Origin: Anisus vortex
Lineage: Eukaryota > Mollusca > Gastropoda > Planorbidae
DNA length: 64,000 nt
NCBI GenBank assembly: GCA_949126835.1
Contig: OX421497.1
Coordinates: forward strand, 15,309,179-15,373,178
Reading direction: 5' to 3'
In this document: positions 49,201 to 61,778 of the stretch, piece after piece
How the letters are laid out: every line of letters starts with the position of its first letter
Position numbering within the stretch: the stretch's first letter is position 1
Position numbers and translations under genes: made by a program
The notes under the pieces: generated by a model
The model's database searches: none
Told to the model about the DNA's origin: nothing
What the model saw: only the letters and a program-made list of their open reading frames with translations

Positions 49201-49664
49201 GAAACGTTTATTGTAATAGTCTCTTTTCTTTCTCTCTTAACATTAATATTAACTTAACTTAACTAATATTGTAATATTGTAGTCGTTCGTTTCTCCGTCA
49301 TTTTGACGGGCATAACCACTAGTAGATCTATATTCACTCAGTTGCATTGCAATACACATAATAGAATTTACAGAATAGATTCACTGATATCTCCAACATT
49401 ACAAAATCTCCACATAAAAATACAGCTCCTCTCTCCACAAAAGCTGAATGCCCACTACTCTCTCCTCTCAAAATCACCTGACCAAGTCAAAGTCATAAAA
49501 GTCATGTCTCACTAAAAAGCAAGCAGAGTTCACACTTTCCAGACTCTTCTAAACAATACACACACTATCAATACATGGTCAAAGGGATGTCACCTAAAAA
49601 AAAACACAAACTATTGTTTGTTTTGCTTCCCCTTGCTCATACCAATCCAATCACTGACAATAAT

Positions 49665-49800
49665 CATACAATTCCTCTTCAGTAAGACTTAATACAACAT
49701 CAAGTGCCTTTCAATTGTTCAGAGCTGAGCGTAGAAGTATAGCTTTCTTGTCCTCGGGAAATTGATAGTCTCTAGCGTTTCTCTCCAAAATCATGAAGAA
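49665..49800 (-). pseudogene. Gypsy-1 gag, N-terminal fragment
   Basis: The minus-strand frame reads FMILERNARDYQFPEDKK, AILLRSALNN, a TGA stop, then KALDVVLSLTEEELYDY. It stops at the ATAAT duplication; the next residues, ELIKNRVLLSYAL, are 18 kb away at 31491. This is the piece that shows Gypsy-2 inserted in gag of Gypsy-1. The fragment ends abruptly at 49800 against the S2 edge. Confidence 0.85.
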
Positions 49801-52592
49801 CTGATATTATGATTTCATAAATATATTGTATAAAAATGAATTCCAATAATTAACCAATTTAACACTCTTGCTAGGCCTACAACAATAAGATAAATTTTAC
49901 ACAATAGACCTACAACTAAAACTAAAATTGCTTTATTTATACACAAAAATAGGACTCAAATGTATAAAATGATATACCATACATGAATGTCTTTTAGACT
50001 ATTCATATATTAAAATAAATCAATCTTTGACACCAAAACTTTTATTATATTGAGTAAAAACAACACATACAAATCAAAATAGCCTGGTTCATAAAAACTT
50101 TTTAAAACATTAAATAATGCAATAAATTATCATCTTTAATTATATTTCTCCAAAAGGCATATCATAATAATAGTAAATAACATTTTGAACAAATTGTGAT
50201 ATTTTAAAAAGCACAGGAATGGTAATATGGAACATATATTTATTTTTAAAAAATATACATTTGAATATAATATACACACAGACACATAGGGATACCCAAA
50301 AAAAGAGGGTCTACATTTATTAAAACATTATTATGTAATGATTACCATTAAAACTATTACTATTATCAAACAAAATTAATTGAACTTTGACACAACTTGT
50401 GATGTTGTAAAAAAAGCACAGTAATAGGCCTACAGTAATGGTTACACAACATACGAAATTTATAAAAAAAATATATACATGATTATAAATTGCTTGAAGT
50501 TAACCAATATGAAAAAAGTAAGCTCTACACACAATGAAGTTGTATGTTTCCCAAAAAAAAAACACATTCATTATAATGTTATATATTTAAAATTCATTAT
50601 ATTATAACCAGATCAGTTACGGTAAGTCTTTTCAGAAAAATGTATAGTACATATATTTCACTTTAAATTATACAGATAACTTTTAATTTTTCAAAGTGAA
50701 AATATTTTAACAAAAATAACACCCACCACAAAATGCCACAATTGACAATGAGTACTGGTACTTAGTTTAACCAAAAGATTTATTATTTTCAAAAGCAACT
50801 TTCATAATTAATAAATATGAGCCATTTAGAATACTGGGTACATTTTTTTGCATACAAAGAATAAATCCATGAATATTCAACCACATACTACTCCCACGGG
50901 AAAAATTAAACTGATCTGCTCATACTATGGGCTATAAATAAGTCAAGGCAAGCACACAGGTGAAAGTTTTCTAAGTATATCATGGTCTATTCATCAGCCA
51001 TTATGTAATCCTACAGAAATCTTTAATTAGCACTGTCTGGTGGATAACACATCTTAATATCATAGTAGAGAACTTTTGTATATACTGCCAAATGCACACA
51101 GGTTCTTCTATTAAATCCAGCCATAGAATTGTCCATGCTCAAATGAATTGTGAAAAAAGTACACTATGGTTGTGGAAGGACCTGTCTTGTCAGGCAACTT
51201 AGCAAATGCATTATTTGCGAATTGTATAAGTCAAAATCAACTGGATGTGGTCTTGGTTAAAGTGTTTGTACAATAGTCCATATTTCATAAAATCTCCAGA
51301 TACATAAAAATGTCAGATGCTGATCTATTGGGTCCTCTTGGGCTTTTGTAACTGTAGTTTGGTTAATTGATGAGTACTGCTTTCCCTAAATGTTCACACC
51401 TGGCACTGGCTCATCAATAACTAATTGCCTGGATGATATACTAATCATAGCCCACAAATCAGTCTCCATTCATCATATGTAGACTGCAGTTCAAGCTTCA
51501 TCTGAAAATAGAAGTGAAATTTGAATTATAACAAGTTTTTCAAGTAAAAAAAACAATGTTAACAAGGATAAACAGATCCAATTATCAGTTTTAAAAGCAA
51601 CAACTGTTTCCAAGCAATTTCTTTTAAATTTAAATACGAGTTATCCCTGTTGCAGAATAAACAGCACAATTTTGGCTTTCATAGCATGTGACATTACATT
51701 AATAAATTGAATTTTTCTTTTGGTTGTTATGAATAAAAGGCATGAATATGATAATCAGTTTTAAAAGAAAAGTATGACACAAATCAATACCTAGATGCCT
51801 AGTTTCAACTGACTAGAGACTTATTTAGCTTTGAAAATAAAGTATAACACAAGTCAATATACACATTTTAGTGAGGTTTAGTAGCTTACAGATAGAAAAA
51901 AAATTCTCCTTGGCCTTACCTGCCCCTAGGTTTTATTAAATTATGTTTTCAAGCATTATATTATTAAAATTGTTATAACTACACTATGGTTGAAACCTAT
52001 GGTTAAACAAGTCTAACAAGTTTATGCACCTAGATGCCTAGTTTTAACTCGACTTATTACTTTACAAATAATTTACTCACCCGCTTATTATATCATCTAT
52101 TTCCATATCATCTGTATAGAGTGGCATAGACTAAGACCTTCCAGCGTGAGATGCTGAAAGAAAATAATTTAACATTGAATCCTTAGGCCAGGGCGCAGCC
52201 TAAAAGAAGACTGTTGAACTTTTGACTGGACTCTACTCCACACTAGCACTCCACAGCTTCCAACTTCAGACTGAAAAAAAAATAATTCCTGTTAACTTTT
52301 AATTAAAATACAAATAAAAAAAGCCTACACAATAATAGTCATAGTGTCACATTATAATTAATAGGGCCTATAATCCTATAAATATAAACTAAGACTATAG
52401 GCTATAACAAAGCAGTATAGGATCTAATCATATTGACCTTGTCATATTACTAACAACAAATAGTAGGATAGTTCAATATTAATATTATGGACATGTTGAT
52501 TAATATATATAGGCCCTAGGCCAATTATATAGTATAGCCTATAAGTCCTACAAGTTATTTATAATGATATCTGCGTAGACTAGTAGGCATAC

Positions 52593-52953
52593 TGTCAGGA
52601 TTTAAAATATAGATAGTTGTTTTATGGGACAATTTGTATAATCTCTAACCCGGTGTTAATGTATGGAATAAACGAGTGACGTTTTACGATAGAAACAATG
52701 ACGTAGGAGTTAGATTGAACGTAGCGTAGATTTGGGGATAAAGACAGACGACCTTAGAATTTGGTAGTGGCTGGACGTGTTTTAGACTAGGCTATATAAA
52801 CTGTGATGTATTTGAATTCATCTTGTACATAAATTGCATTAAATATTGAGTTCTCATTTCTACTAAAAGCCGGCAGTTTGTTCATTGTTTATTATTATAT
52901 AATGTGATCTCCCTGAGAGTTGTATACATAGTAATTACAAAATAACGGTCACA
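52593..52953 (+). repeat. Solo LTR (361 bp) with 5-bp duplication CATAC
   Basis: TGTCAGG...GTCACA ends, flanked by CATAC at 52588-52592 and 52954-52958. S1 has the uninterrupted sequence CCAAATAGTATGCCTACTAG at 11502-11521. A TATATAAA box at about 52794 and AATAAA at 52666 lie inside. It represents an LTR retroelement, not one of the three Gypsy elements here, that recombined out. Confidence 0.9.
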
Positions 52954-53529
52954 CATACTATTTGGCTAATGAGCCTAATGTGACTTACTCGACTTCTTGT
53001 GTTTAAGTGGTCATCTGCTGTCTTGTATCTTCACACCATTGTCCAACCGATAACTGAGCGTAAGACTGAAAAAAATTGTTTAAATAAAAAAAAGGATTAT
53101 TTAGGCTGTGACTATTCGTACACCCGGTGTACGAATAGACTACAGTGGTCTATCCGTACACGACATGCGCATTGACGATTTCAGGACTATTGACGCTATA
53201 ATCAGTGATACCACTCCTTGTTTTTTTCCCCAAGATCTTGGCTTTTTCAATCGAAACTTGGGATATTGTCTTTTTATTTCGAGGACCTGGGCTTTTTATC
53301 TTGGCTTTTCTTTTCACGAAAATATTAGAATTACCGGTATTTTATGTATATTAGTGGCCAAAATATATTTGTGGGAAGCAATTAAGTCTAAATGCATGTC
53401 AGCGTGTCATCAGCGACATGTATTTTAGTGTATATAATACAAAAATATGTATTTTTGGGAAGCAACACAATCACTCCTCAAAACTCCTAGTTTGGATGGA
53501 CACAGAAAGAAGTAGGCCTACCTGGGAGT

Positions 53530-53745
53530 ATACTCATTTGAATCAGTGGCGCCTTCTCTATGGAACAGGATATTTCAGACACTGAGAGAATCTGGGACAA
53601 GAGAATCTTTTAAAAAGAACTTAAAGACCTTTCTCTTTGGCTAGTACATCTGCCACTGCAAATCACACCAAGAGTGCACTGAGCATGCTCATTTAATAGC
53701 ATGGATAGAAGCGCTATAAGAAATGTCCATTATTATCTTATGTCG
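53530..53745 (+). pseudogene. LINE 3' end fragment
   Basis: The frame reads YSFESVAPSLWN, TLRESGTRESFKKNLKTFLF and stops at 53642-53644. This is the C-terminus of a CR1/L2-type LINE protein. The trailer holds ACTGAGCATGCTCATTTAAT and AGAAGCGCTATAAGAAATG. A shorter copy of the trailer recurs at 55245-55300, inside the tandem repeat. Confidence 0.7.
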
Positions 53746-55099
53746 TCTGTATTGCTACAGCAGATTTGAGACAGACTCAGCGTGTCATCAGCGACGGCTC
53801 GGTTTAGGCTATAATTATATCGAATAAAAACCGTGCTGAGGTGGCAATGAGGATTGGGGGTGGGGGTGAATTAATCTTACCTCAAATTTGACAAGACAAC
53901 ATAAATTTATCCGACATCTTAATTAGTAAATACCCGCCGCCGCTTATTGCGATTGATATAAGAAATATCTCACTTTATATGACTATAATAAGCCTATCTA
54001 TAGGTTATAAACTGGAAGTAGTTCAGACCAAAAACAATGCGAGGTTGGAGGAGAGACAAATAGTGTAAATTAGTAGGGAGAGGTGAGGGCAAAGGGTAAG
54101 CAAATGTAGGCCTATAAATGTAGTACAAAGGGGTGGGAGGTGGGATAAATTTTGCGAAAGGTAAAATAGTGCACGGTTTGGGGAGGGGTAATCATATGCA
54201 AGGCTTTTTCTGCACTTGTGCATGATTTCACCCTAAGCGATTCAAAACCCTTTTTTTAGTTTTAAAATTTGAAAAGGTAATAGGTCTAAACAGATCATTG
54301 ATCATATTACAATTTAAATTTAATTCTTTCTTTTGTGTTTTGAGGGAAAAAGTTGTGATGCCCTAGATTCATGGAAATGCAAGTGATCTGCTATATATTG
54401 AAGAATACAAATCAGCACACGTTTTCAAGTTTCACGTGCTCATTTTGTAGAGCTTGACTGACCCTCAGAAAATGAAACACTTCTTCCCAAAACACAAGCA
54501 TGAGAGCAAACTTTCTCACCTAAACTGACTTTCTCACACTCACCATAATCTCACATATATATAGAACAAAATGATTTTTTTTCAGGGGTTCAAAATGATT
54601 AATAATCAAAATTTATTGAAATGAAAATTGTGTTTTGTCACATTTTAAAAAAATTACAAAGGGAAGTAAAAATACCAAAACTACCTACTTTTTAAAAATT
54701 CATTTAAAAAAAATCAAGTAATGAACATACACTATTAACAAGTACATCAAAATGTAGGGTAGCTTTAGCTCTGCATATCTATCTAAATTGCATGGGTTTA
54801 GAAAAAATTACACAAAATTAACCATTGTACCAAAAAGTATCATAGTTAGATCAAAATGAAGGATATTTACAGCTCTAAAAAGTTCAACAGACTTTGAGGT
54901 CATTACATAATTATTTACAGTACAAGCATTGCAATAACAGGTCAATGGTTTACACAACAAAATAACTTTGCACTTTTAAAACATCAAGTTAATCAAAAGA
55001 TTTCTTTTTTTTAAGCTAAGCAAGTAAAATATACCCCATAAAAAAATGTTGAGTCAAAAATGGGTGACCAAAAGCAAAGCAAGTAGTAAGAAAAGAAAA

Positions 55100-55450
55100 C
55101 AATACTGCAAAAATATTACAAGGGTAATATCAAAGACATTATTCACAAGCCAATGAAGCCAAAAAAAATATTTATGCAAAAATACTACAAGGGTATAAAA
55201 TTAAAGACATTATTCACAAGCCAGCAGGCAGCAGTGTGTTTACAGAGCGCACTGAGCATGCTGAAATAGCATGAATAGAAGCGCTATATAAGTAACCAAT
55301 TTTTTAAAAAATGAAGCAAAAAAATATTTATGCAAAGATACTACAAGGGTATAATATCAAAGACATTATTCACAAGCCAATGAAGCAAAAAAAAATATTT
55401 ATGCAAAAATACTACAACTACAATGGTATAATATCAAAGACATTATTCAA
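55100..55450. repeat. About 70-bp tandem repeat in MULE-2
   Basis: Four copies of a unit with TACTACAAGGGTA and AAAGACATTATTCACAAGCC, starting near 55105, 55175, 55333 and 55401. The second is interrupted by a LINE trailer (AGCGCACTGAGCATGCT, AGCGCTATATAAGTAACC) at about 55225-55310. Confidence 0.8.
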
Positions 55451-56240
55451 ATAGAAATCCATGACTTTTAAGTTTTACTCAAAAGCACAAAGAAAATGGG
55501 GACAGAAACATAACAAAAAACTAGAAGACAAATTATGGGAAAACATTAAATAATATAATATCCAGTGGTGAAGGAAGTTGACAATGTTACCCTAGAACAC
55601 TGACGAAAAAAAATAACCCAACATCATAAAAAGCAAAATTAAAATACCCAACTATCTATACAAACATGAAACCACACTAAAAGAAAACTATCTACCCTAC
55701 CTACCAGCATGCAGAACAAAACCATTTTTTAACACACAAACTTGACCTATAGCCTACGCAATTAAAATGAGACCATTCTAGACAACTATCACATGGAATA
55801 AGTTTAAACTCTCCATTGTCAACTTCCTTACACACTTGACAAACAAATAAATGCATGGCTTTCTTTTCAAAAAGGCGCCGGGAAAGTTCAGACCAACTCT
55901 GACCAGTAAAAAAATCTTTAATTACAACATTATCATCCTCTAAGAGGCAAGCACCCAATTCTTCAGCTGATTTTAAATTATTAATAAAAAACGGGGCCAC
56001 TGAACCCTCTGTAACGGCAGATTTTAATAGGAAGGCTTTCTTTTTTTCAATGGCCCACTCTGCGTAAAAAAGAGGAACTTTTGCTTTTCTTTTACGCAGA
56101 GTAAATGTTTGTTTGTTTCTTGGCCTACCCTTAACCTTTACAGCAGTCATCCTGACAGACGAAAATGTCAAATTATTATTAGACTGTGAATCCGAAACAG
56201 CGGGTTGTGGGTATTGACAAGAACTAGAGGGTTGTGTGGC

Positions 56241-57045
56241 AGGGAGTGAAAGATCAATAATAAATGGGACTGGGAGTGAAAGATCAGTAGTAGATGGGAC
56301 TGGGATTGAAAGATCAGTAGTAGATGGGACTGGGAGTGAAAGATCAGTAGTAGATGGGACTGGGAGTGAAAGATCAGTAGTAAATGGGACTGGGAGTGAA
56401 AGATCAGTAGTAGATGGGACTGGGAGTGAAAGATCAGTAGTAGATGGGACTGGGAGTGAAAGATCAGTAGTAGATGGGACTGGGAGTGAAAGATCAGTAG
56501 TAAATGGGACTGGGAGTGAAAGATCAGTAGTAGATGGGACTGGGAGTGAAAGATCAGTAGTAGATGGGACTGGGAGTGAAAGATCAGTAGTAGATGGGAC
56601 TGGGAGTGAAAGATCAGTAGTAGATGGGACTGGGAGTGAAAGATCAGTAGTAGATGGGACTGGGAGTGAAAGATCAGTAGTAAATAGGACTGGGAGTGAA
56701 AGATCAGTAGTAGATGGGACTGGGAGTGAAAGATCAGTAGTAGATGGGACTGGGAGTGAAAGATCAGTAGTAGATGGGACTGGGAGTGAAAGATCAGTAG
56801 TAGATGGGACTGGGAGTGAAAGATCAGTAGTAGATGGGACTGGGAGTGAAAGATCAGTAGTAGATGGGACTGGGAGTGAAAGATCAGTAGTAGATGGGAC
56901 TGGGAGTGAAAGATCAGTAGTAGATGGGACTGGGAGTGAAAGATCAGTAGTAGATGGGACTGGGAGTGAAAGATCAGTAGTAGATGGGACTGGGAGTGAA
57001 AGATCAGTAGTAAATGGGACTGGGAGTGAAAGATCAGTAGTAGCA
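56241..57045 (-). repeat. 30-bp coding minisatellite (about 26 units)
   Basis: The unit contains GATCAGTAGTAGATGGGACT and is repeated with almost no divergence. It encodes TTDLSLPVPS on the minus strand, in the transposase frame. Because the period is a multiple of three and lacks stops, long frames also appear on the other strand (about 56236-57177) and in another minus frame; those are shadows. Homogeneity implies recent expansion. Confidence 0.95.
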
Positions 57046-59039
57046 TGGTGCAAGAAAGTAGAAGGGTGTGAGATATCACTTAAAGTGGAGGGTTGTGAAT
57101 TACAACTGCTCCCAGAAGACAGATATTGCCCCTGCCACAACAAAAATAGTGCCTCTAGCTGGTCCATCATGGCATGAAAATCCCTGTCACCACACATTGC
57201 CATAAAAGAAATGATTTTTTTTTACAAAAGTGAGGCCTGGGCATATTTAGTTTCAGGCACAAGTGGAGGCAAGTTGGTGCAAGTTAAATTTGTACAATTT
57301 AAATTATTTGCAATTATTGAATCATTTGTCTGAGTCAGTTTAAACCTATGTCCTACTTTGAGTGGCTCATACATAGGCATGTTACAAAACATTCTCACAT
57401 ATAATATATGCCTACAAGGGAGGTCCATGTTCCTAAAGAAAGAACAAGAACACTCAGTGGCATTTGTTAAACACTCCTGGTCATCATAAACAAAAAAATT
57501 ATCACCAGAAGGTCTAATAGCAAAATGCTGCTTCTCTGATATAAGAACTTGCTTAATTACCAAAGAAGCTGCAAAGTAGGTCATGTCAGACTTGATTAGA
57601 TTGACAATTGGATTATCAAAGTCTGTATTGTACTGTCTACTGTTAGCCTGAATCAAGCTGTTGATCACACTTGTGCTGTGAATCTGCTCATCATAATTCA
57701 TTAGACAATGTAATGCCTCACTCAATGGCATTTGGTGATGCATGGACTTTTTAATCTTAGAGTGATACGACTCACAGTGATTGGTGGTAGTCACATGCAA
57801 TTGGACATTTTCTAATTGTGTATGAGCAGCCCACAGCTCAGGCTTGTTCCACCAGTTAGTCTCAAAATACTTTACAACATCATAGGGGGCTATTGCTTTA
57901 ATGCTTTCATTAAATTCTTCATACTCAGTCTCACTCTCTGTACTTTTCATGCTGCCAAACAATGCGCCAATGGCTTCCATTGCAGGTCTCTTTAAGCCTC
58001 TTTTGCATAGTGCTTTTTGAATAGCAGTAGCAACATGAAAAGAACAGAGAGTGATACGAGCTGAAGGAAAGACAGTTGAAAGGGCCCCAATTTCAGAAAA
58101 ATCTTTATCAACGAAAAAAGTAGAAGTTTTTTCAAAACTGTAAGAGCTTTAAAGAAACTCTAAACAATGTATGAGGACATTTTATATCTCACAGCTTAAA
58201 AAAGCATGCAATACACTTTGTCCTCGGCCATGTCCATCCACCACCATCACAGTCAGAAGGGGTAGATGGTACACATTTGTTTTGTATGTAATATCCAGAA
58301 TTAAAACCTCTGGATATTTTCTAATATATGACAACATGGTGGCAGTTTGAAAAATCAAGGACACAAAACTATTATCTGCATCCCTGTTGACATCCACTCT
58401 GCCTCCCTTGTCAATAATACATTTAATAACACTATCTACATTCTCTTGGTCACTTCTGTGCAATCCATGCTTCTTGGTCTTTGACTTCATGTTGTACACA
58501 TCCTTTGACAACACTTGTAATCCCTGCTCCTTTTGCAGCAAGTCTTTAATCTCCCCACTGGACACCGACGAGCACGATAAAAGGGCCTTTACCTGGGCAG
58601 TCATGTCTGGTCTACGCCTCTCTGGGAGCACAGATACAGACTGAAAATATAAATATTAGTAAAATGGAAAAAAATTATAAATCGTGAGATTGTTGAAAAA
58701 CATCTGTCAATCTGTCAGTTGTTTTTTTTTAAATATTTAATACGTCATAATATGAAACCATTTTATTAAAGCTAACACAATAATGATATTGAAAAGGTAT
58801 AGGCCCTAGGCCGAATTCTTTTTACCTCCACTGTAGGCACATGCCCATCATGGGTCAAATTGGCTATGGTCACCACTAATTGCCATTGCTGGTCAACCTT
58901 TTTGGCCTTGATCCTAATTTTAGCTTCACAGCCAAGCTTTAAAGACCTGAAAACAAAATAATCTAAGAAGTCAAAAAGCAAATACTATTATATTTTTTAA
59001 TTAACGACTATCCATAACAAGTAACTTTTTATAACTATG

Positions 59040-59520
59040 CCTATAGGGTAACGGGGGTAATAAGCCCCAAGGGGCATTAAGCCCCACTTGCTCAGGTCTT
59101 ACAATAAAATACTTGAAATTATTGTAAGAGAAGAGAGGGGCATTCAGCTTTACTTGATAGAGACTAATCTGAGAACATTTGCCAACCATTCTTGTGTTTC
59201 CAATTCCAACCCAAGAGGTTGATCAGGCATCCAATCATTTTGGGGTTGATAAAAAAGGTTCTACTTAGGAGAGTTCAAGTCAAACATTTGTTAAATTTAC
59301 ATCATGTATAGTTGTAACCTTTTTTTTTCACTATAAATATATGGCTTAAAATTTTGCCCATTAAAGCTTCTGTACTTAAAGAAGGATGTGTTGTCTGCTA
59401 CTTAAAAACATTTACAGTTTGAATTTAATAATATTTATTCATTTCAAAAAGGAAAGTACTCATAAACATGGGGCTTATACCGGTACTTATTGCCAGACTT
59501 TCCCCTACACCTAATCATTA
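59040..59520. other. Possible small inverted-repeat element
   Basis: GGGGGTAATAAGCCCC at 59052 and, at the other side, GGGGCTTATACC (59470) with ACTTTCCCCTACACC (59498) form a weak inverted pair within a MULE-2 intron. No duplication is evident. The rest of the intron, 59521-59649, shows nothing. Confidence 0.3.
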
Positions 59521-61025
59521 GGTTTTTGCTAATGAAGCAATTTTAAACAAATATGTAACCAAAGTAATGCAATATAAAACCTCTAAATTTGCACCACTTT
59601 AGAATAGACATTTAAAACTAATTACACATTTAACATGCTACATCTTTACCTTTGGTTAGGGCGGATGCCTTTAGACTCTGTTTTTCTAATAGTGCCATGC
59701 TTGCATTCAAACACAGCACGGTCAAATAACCAGGGATGTAACTGGCCTTCCCCCAAAAAAGAGGAAATTTTTTTTCCTGCCAATAAGAGCGTGAAAGGAA
59801 TCGTCGACGCACACTTATATCATATGTATACAATATTATAGGCAGAATACATAATAACTTACTAATGAATAATTTAATAATGAACATTTTTATTATATCT
59901 GTTGTTTAATTGATAAAATATGAAAAAAAAACACATCCTTTTCCTCCATCCAAACCCATTTAAATTAATTTTTTTAGACCTTTATCGATCTCTTTCACTA
60001 ATTTGTCATTATCTTTTTGTCTTTCGACGAATTTAATATTCACAGCCATTCCAATGAATCCACAATATATAATCGACATAGAAAAAAAAATTAAAAACAA
60101 TTTAATTTAAACGTGTCGACGCGATTTAGTTTTCAAAGAAGGAAATATGAATAAAAACGTGCTCTACGCTATGTAAAAACTCATGGTACCAAGTGATGGA
60201 CCCCCATTGTGCCTGCAAGCAAGTGTTGACTATGCCAAAAAGCCTTCAAAGTTTCGGCCTAAACTCATATACTTAGCGTTCGTGTTCGCATTAATATAAT
60301 AATATATATAAATTATGTGTGTATGATTTGGAAAAGTTATTTGTGTTGAATGTTTAAAATGATTTGGTCTAGTTCTAAAATCTATAATAGTAGGCCTATA
60401 GATCTAGGCCTAATTGTAAACAAAGATCTAAACATTACATTTCCGATATTGTCGGTAAAAAAAAAAACAAGATCGCATATCCGCATTTTTTTTAAAACAA
60501 ATATTTCAAATAGCCTACGATCGTCGAATTTGGACATTTGCGAAAGAGAAAAAAAAAAGATATCTGGTCAAGGTCGCTGCGCCGTGTAACAAGTTAGGTA
60601 TTACTAACAGGTATTAGGTTACTTACTTACTTAGGTTACATGTATTAAAAACAGGTTTATAGTGACGATTTTACATCATTGATAGCAACAAATGATACCC
60701 TGACGTTGAGCCGAGATCAAGTCTATTAATAAAAAGTTGCTTTCGTTTTAGTAGGCTGATAAACAAAAGTTTTATTGTAATGAAAACAACGACTTTTAAT
60801 CTCTCCATTAGTAAAATAAAACGTCGAGAATTAAAAAAACAAGCCGCGAGTAAAGCGTGCTGTGACGTACAGATTGACCTAAAAACAAATTCGCGTGAAG
60901 TAGGTAGGCTTATTACCGATTGCCTTGTCAGACCATAAAAACGTAGATCTGGGCTTCTTGGAGATTTACATAGATCTCGACTATAGAATATGAAACTACA
61001 GGGTCCAAAAAAGCTACATTACGGT

Positions 61026-61778
61026 TAGGGATGTTAAAACCGGTTTAAAACCGGAATTCGGTTCCCCCCTACCCAGGCCAGAAAAGCCAAATGTGTATAG
61101 TTTTGTAGGTATATTTGAAAAATAGTTCAAACTTAATTATTGTTTGCAGGACATTCAAGGGATTGATTTGTGTGAATACAATATAATTTTGTACTCTTTA
61201 CCATTGAATTCTTTAGAACTAAAAACTAAATCTGGGCTAATTGATTAAAACCGATAATAATTCAATAGTGATAATCTAAACTCCGATTATCGTTGACCAT
61301 AATATTAAGAAGCATATGAAGAGGATGATGATGTTAATCCAGAATGAAGGTGCGTACGTAATCCAGTTATACTGCTACCGCTCAGGCTTATCTTTTGGGA
61401 ACATAGTTTACACCTAGCCATCGTTAAAGAATTTTTTTCAAAGATGAGCCGAAAAGTAAAAAGATTCATCTTAATTGTAACTATAATAGGCCTAACTTAA
61501 CATTTGGTTTGATGTTGTTTTTATCGCAAACCTTAGTAACAGTTGGTATTTGGAAGAAAAAAAAAGAAACACAATATCTAAGACTAAATAGTGTAGTGTT
61601 AGCAAGGAATTTCAAGAATTGTTTTGTGCGAATCCAACATTATTTATTAAAAATATTTCCACCAGAACAAAAAGAAAAGGCTTACTACCAACAAACCGAA
61701 ATCCGGTTTTGAAAATCAAAACCGGTTTTCAGTTTCAAAACCGGAATCCGGTATTCCGGTTTTCGTTTAACATCCCTA
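61026..61778 (-). mobile_element. Non-autonomous hAT with perfect 8-bp duplication and BED-finger remnant
   Basis: TAGGGATGTTAAA at 61026 and TTTAACATCCCTA ending at 61778 are terminal inverted repeats. ATTACGGT flanks both sides exactly (61018-61025, 61779-61786). An 8-bp duplication with TAGGGATG ends is hAT. At 61421-61320 (minus) a frame reads MARCKLCSQKISLSG then ITGLRTHLHSG, a BED-type zinc finger (C-x2-C...H-x-H) from the parent transposase. Subterminal AACCGG motifs repeat at both ends. Confidence 0.92.

Larger units (their letters stand above)
47058..49322 (+). mobile_element. Non-autonomous Helitron (2265 bp)
   Basis: Starts TCATCAAC and ends CCACTAG. It sits exactly between A and T of GATTA/TAGATC, with no duplication. 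A hairpin CCGTCA-TTT-TGACGG (49295-49309) lies 9 bases before the terminal CTAG. TC...CTRR ends, A/T insertion and the 3' hairpin are the Helitron hallmarks. No Rep or helicase is encoded. The empty site is intact in the 3' LTR at about 31660-31670. Confidence 0.95.
46891..49659 (-). repeat. 5' LTR of Gypsy-2, split by a Helitron
   Basis: The LTR consists of 46891-47057 and 49323-49659, together exactly 504 bp. Its outer end TGACA (49655-49659) is followed by ATAAT (49660-49664), the duplication that also flanks the 3' LTR at 31492-31496. On the minus strand it begins TGTCAGTG and ends CTTACA. Confidence 0.95.

Noticed and set aside
56241..57045. CRISPR-like array
   Set aside because: Head-to-tail minisatellite with no unique spacers, in animal DNA.
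56236..57177. Long ORFs on both strands through the 30-bp repeat as possible independent proteins
   Set aside because: The repeat period is a multiple of three, so several frames stay open; only the minus frame continuous with the SWIM and PHD regions is supported.
58120..58180. 55-nt intron removing the stops in MULE-2
   Set aside because: GTGAGA and TTACAG exist but the resulting phase does not match the downstream MULE frame, which is already in register with the upstream one.
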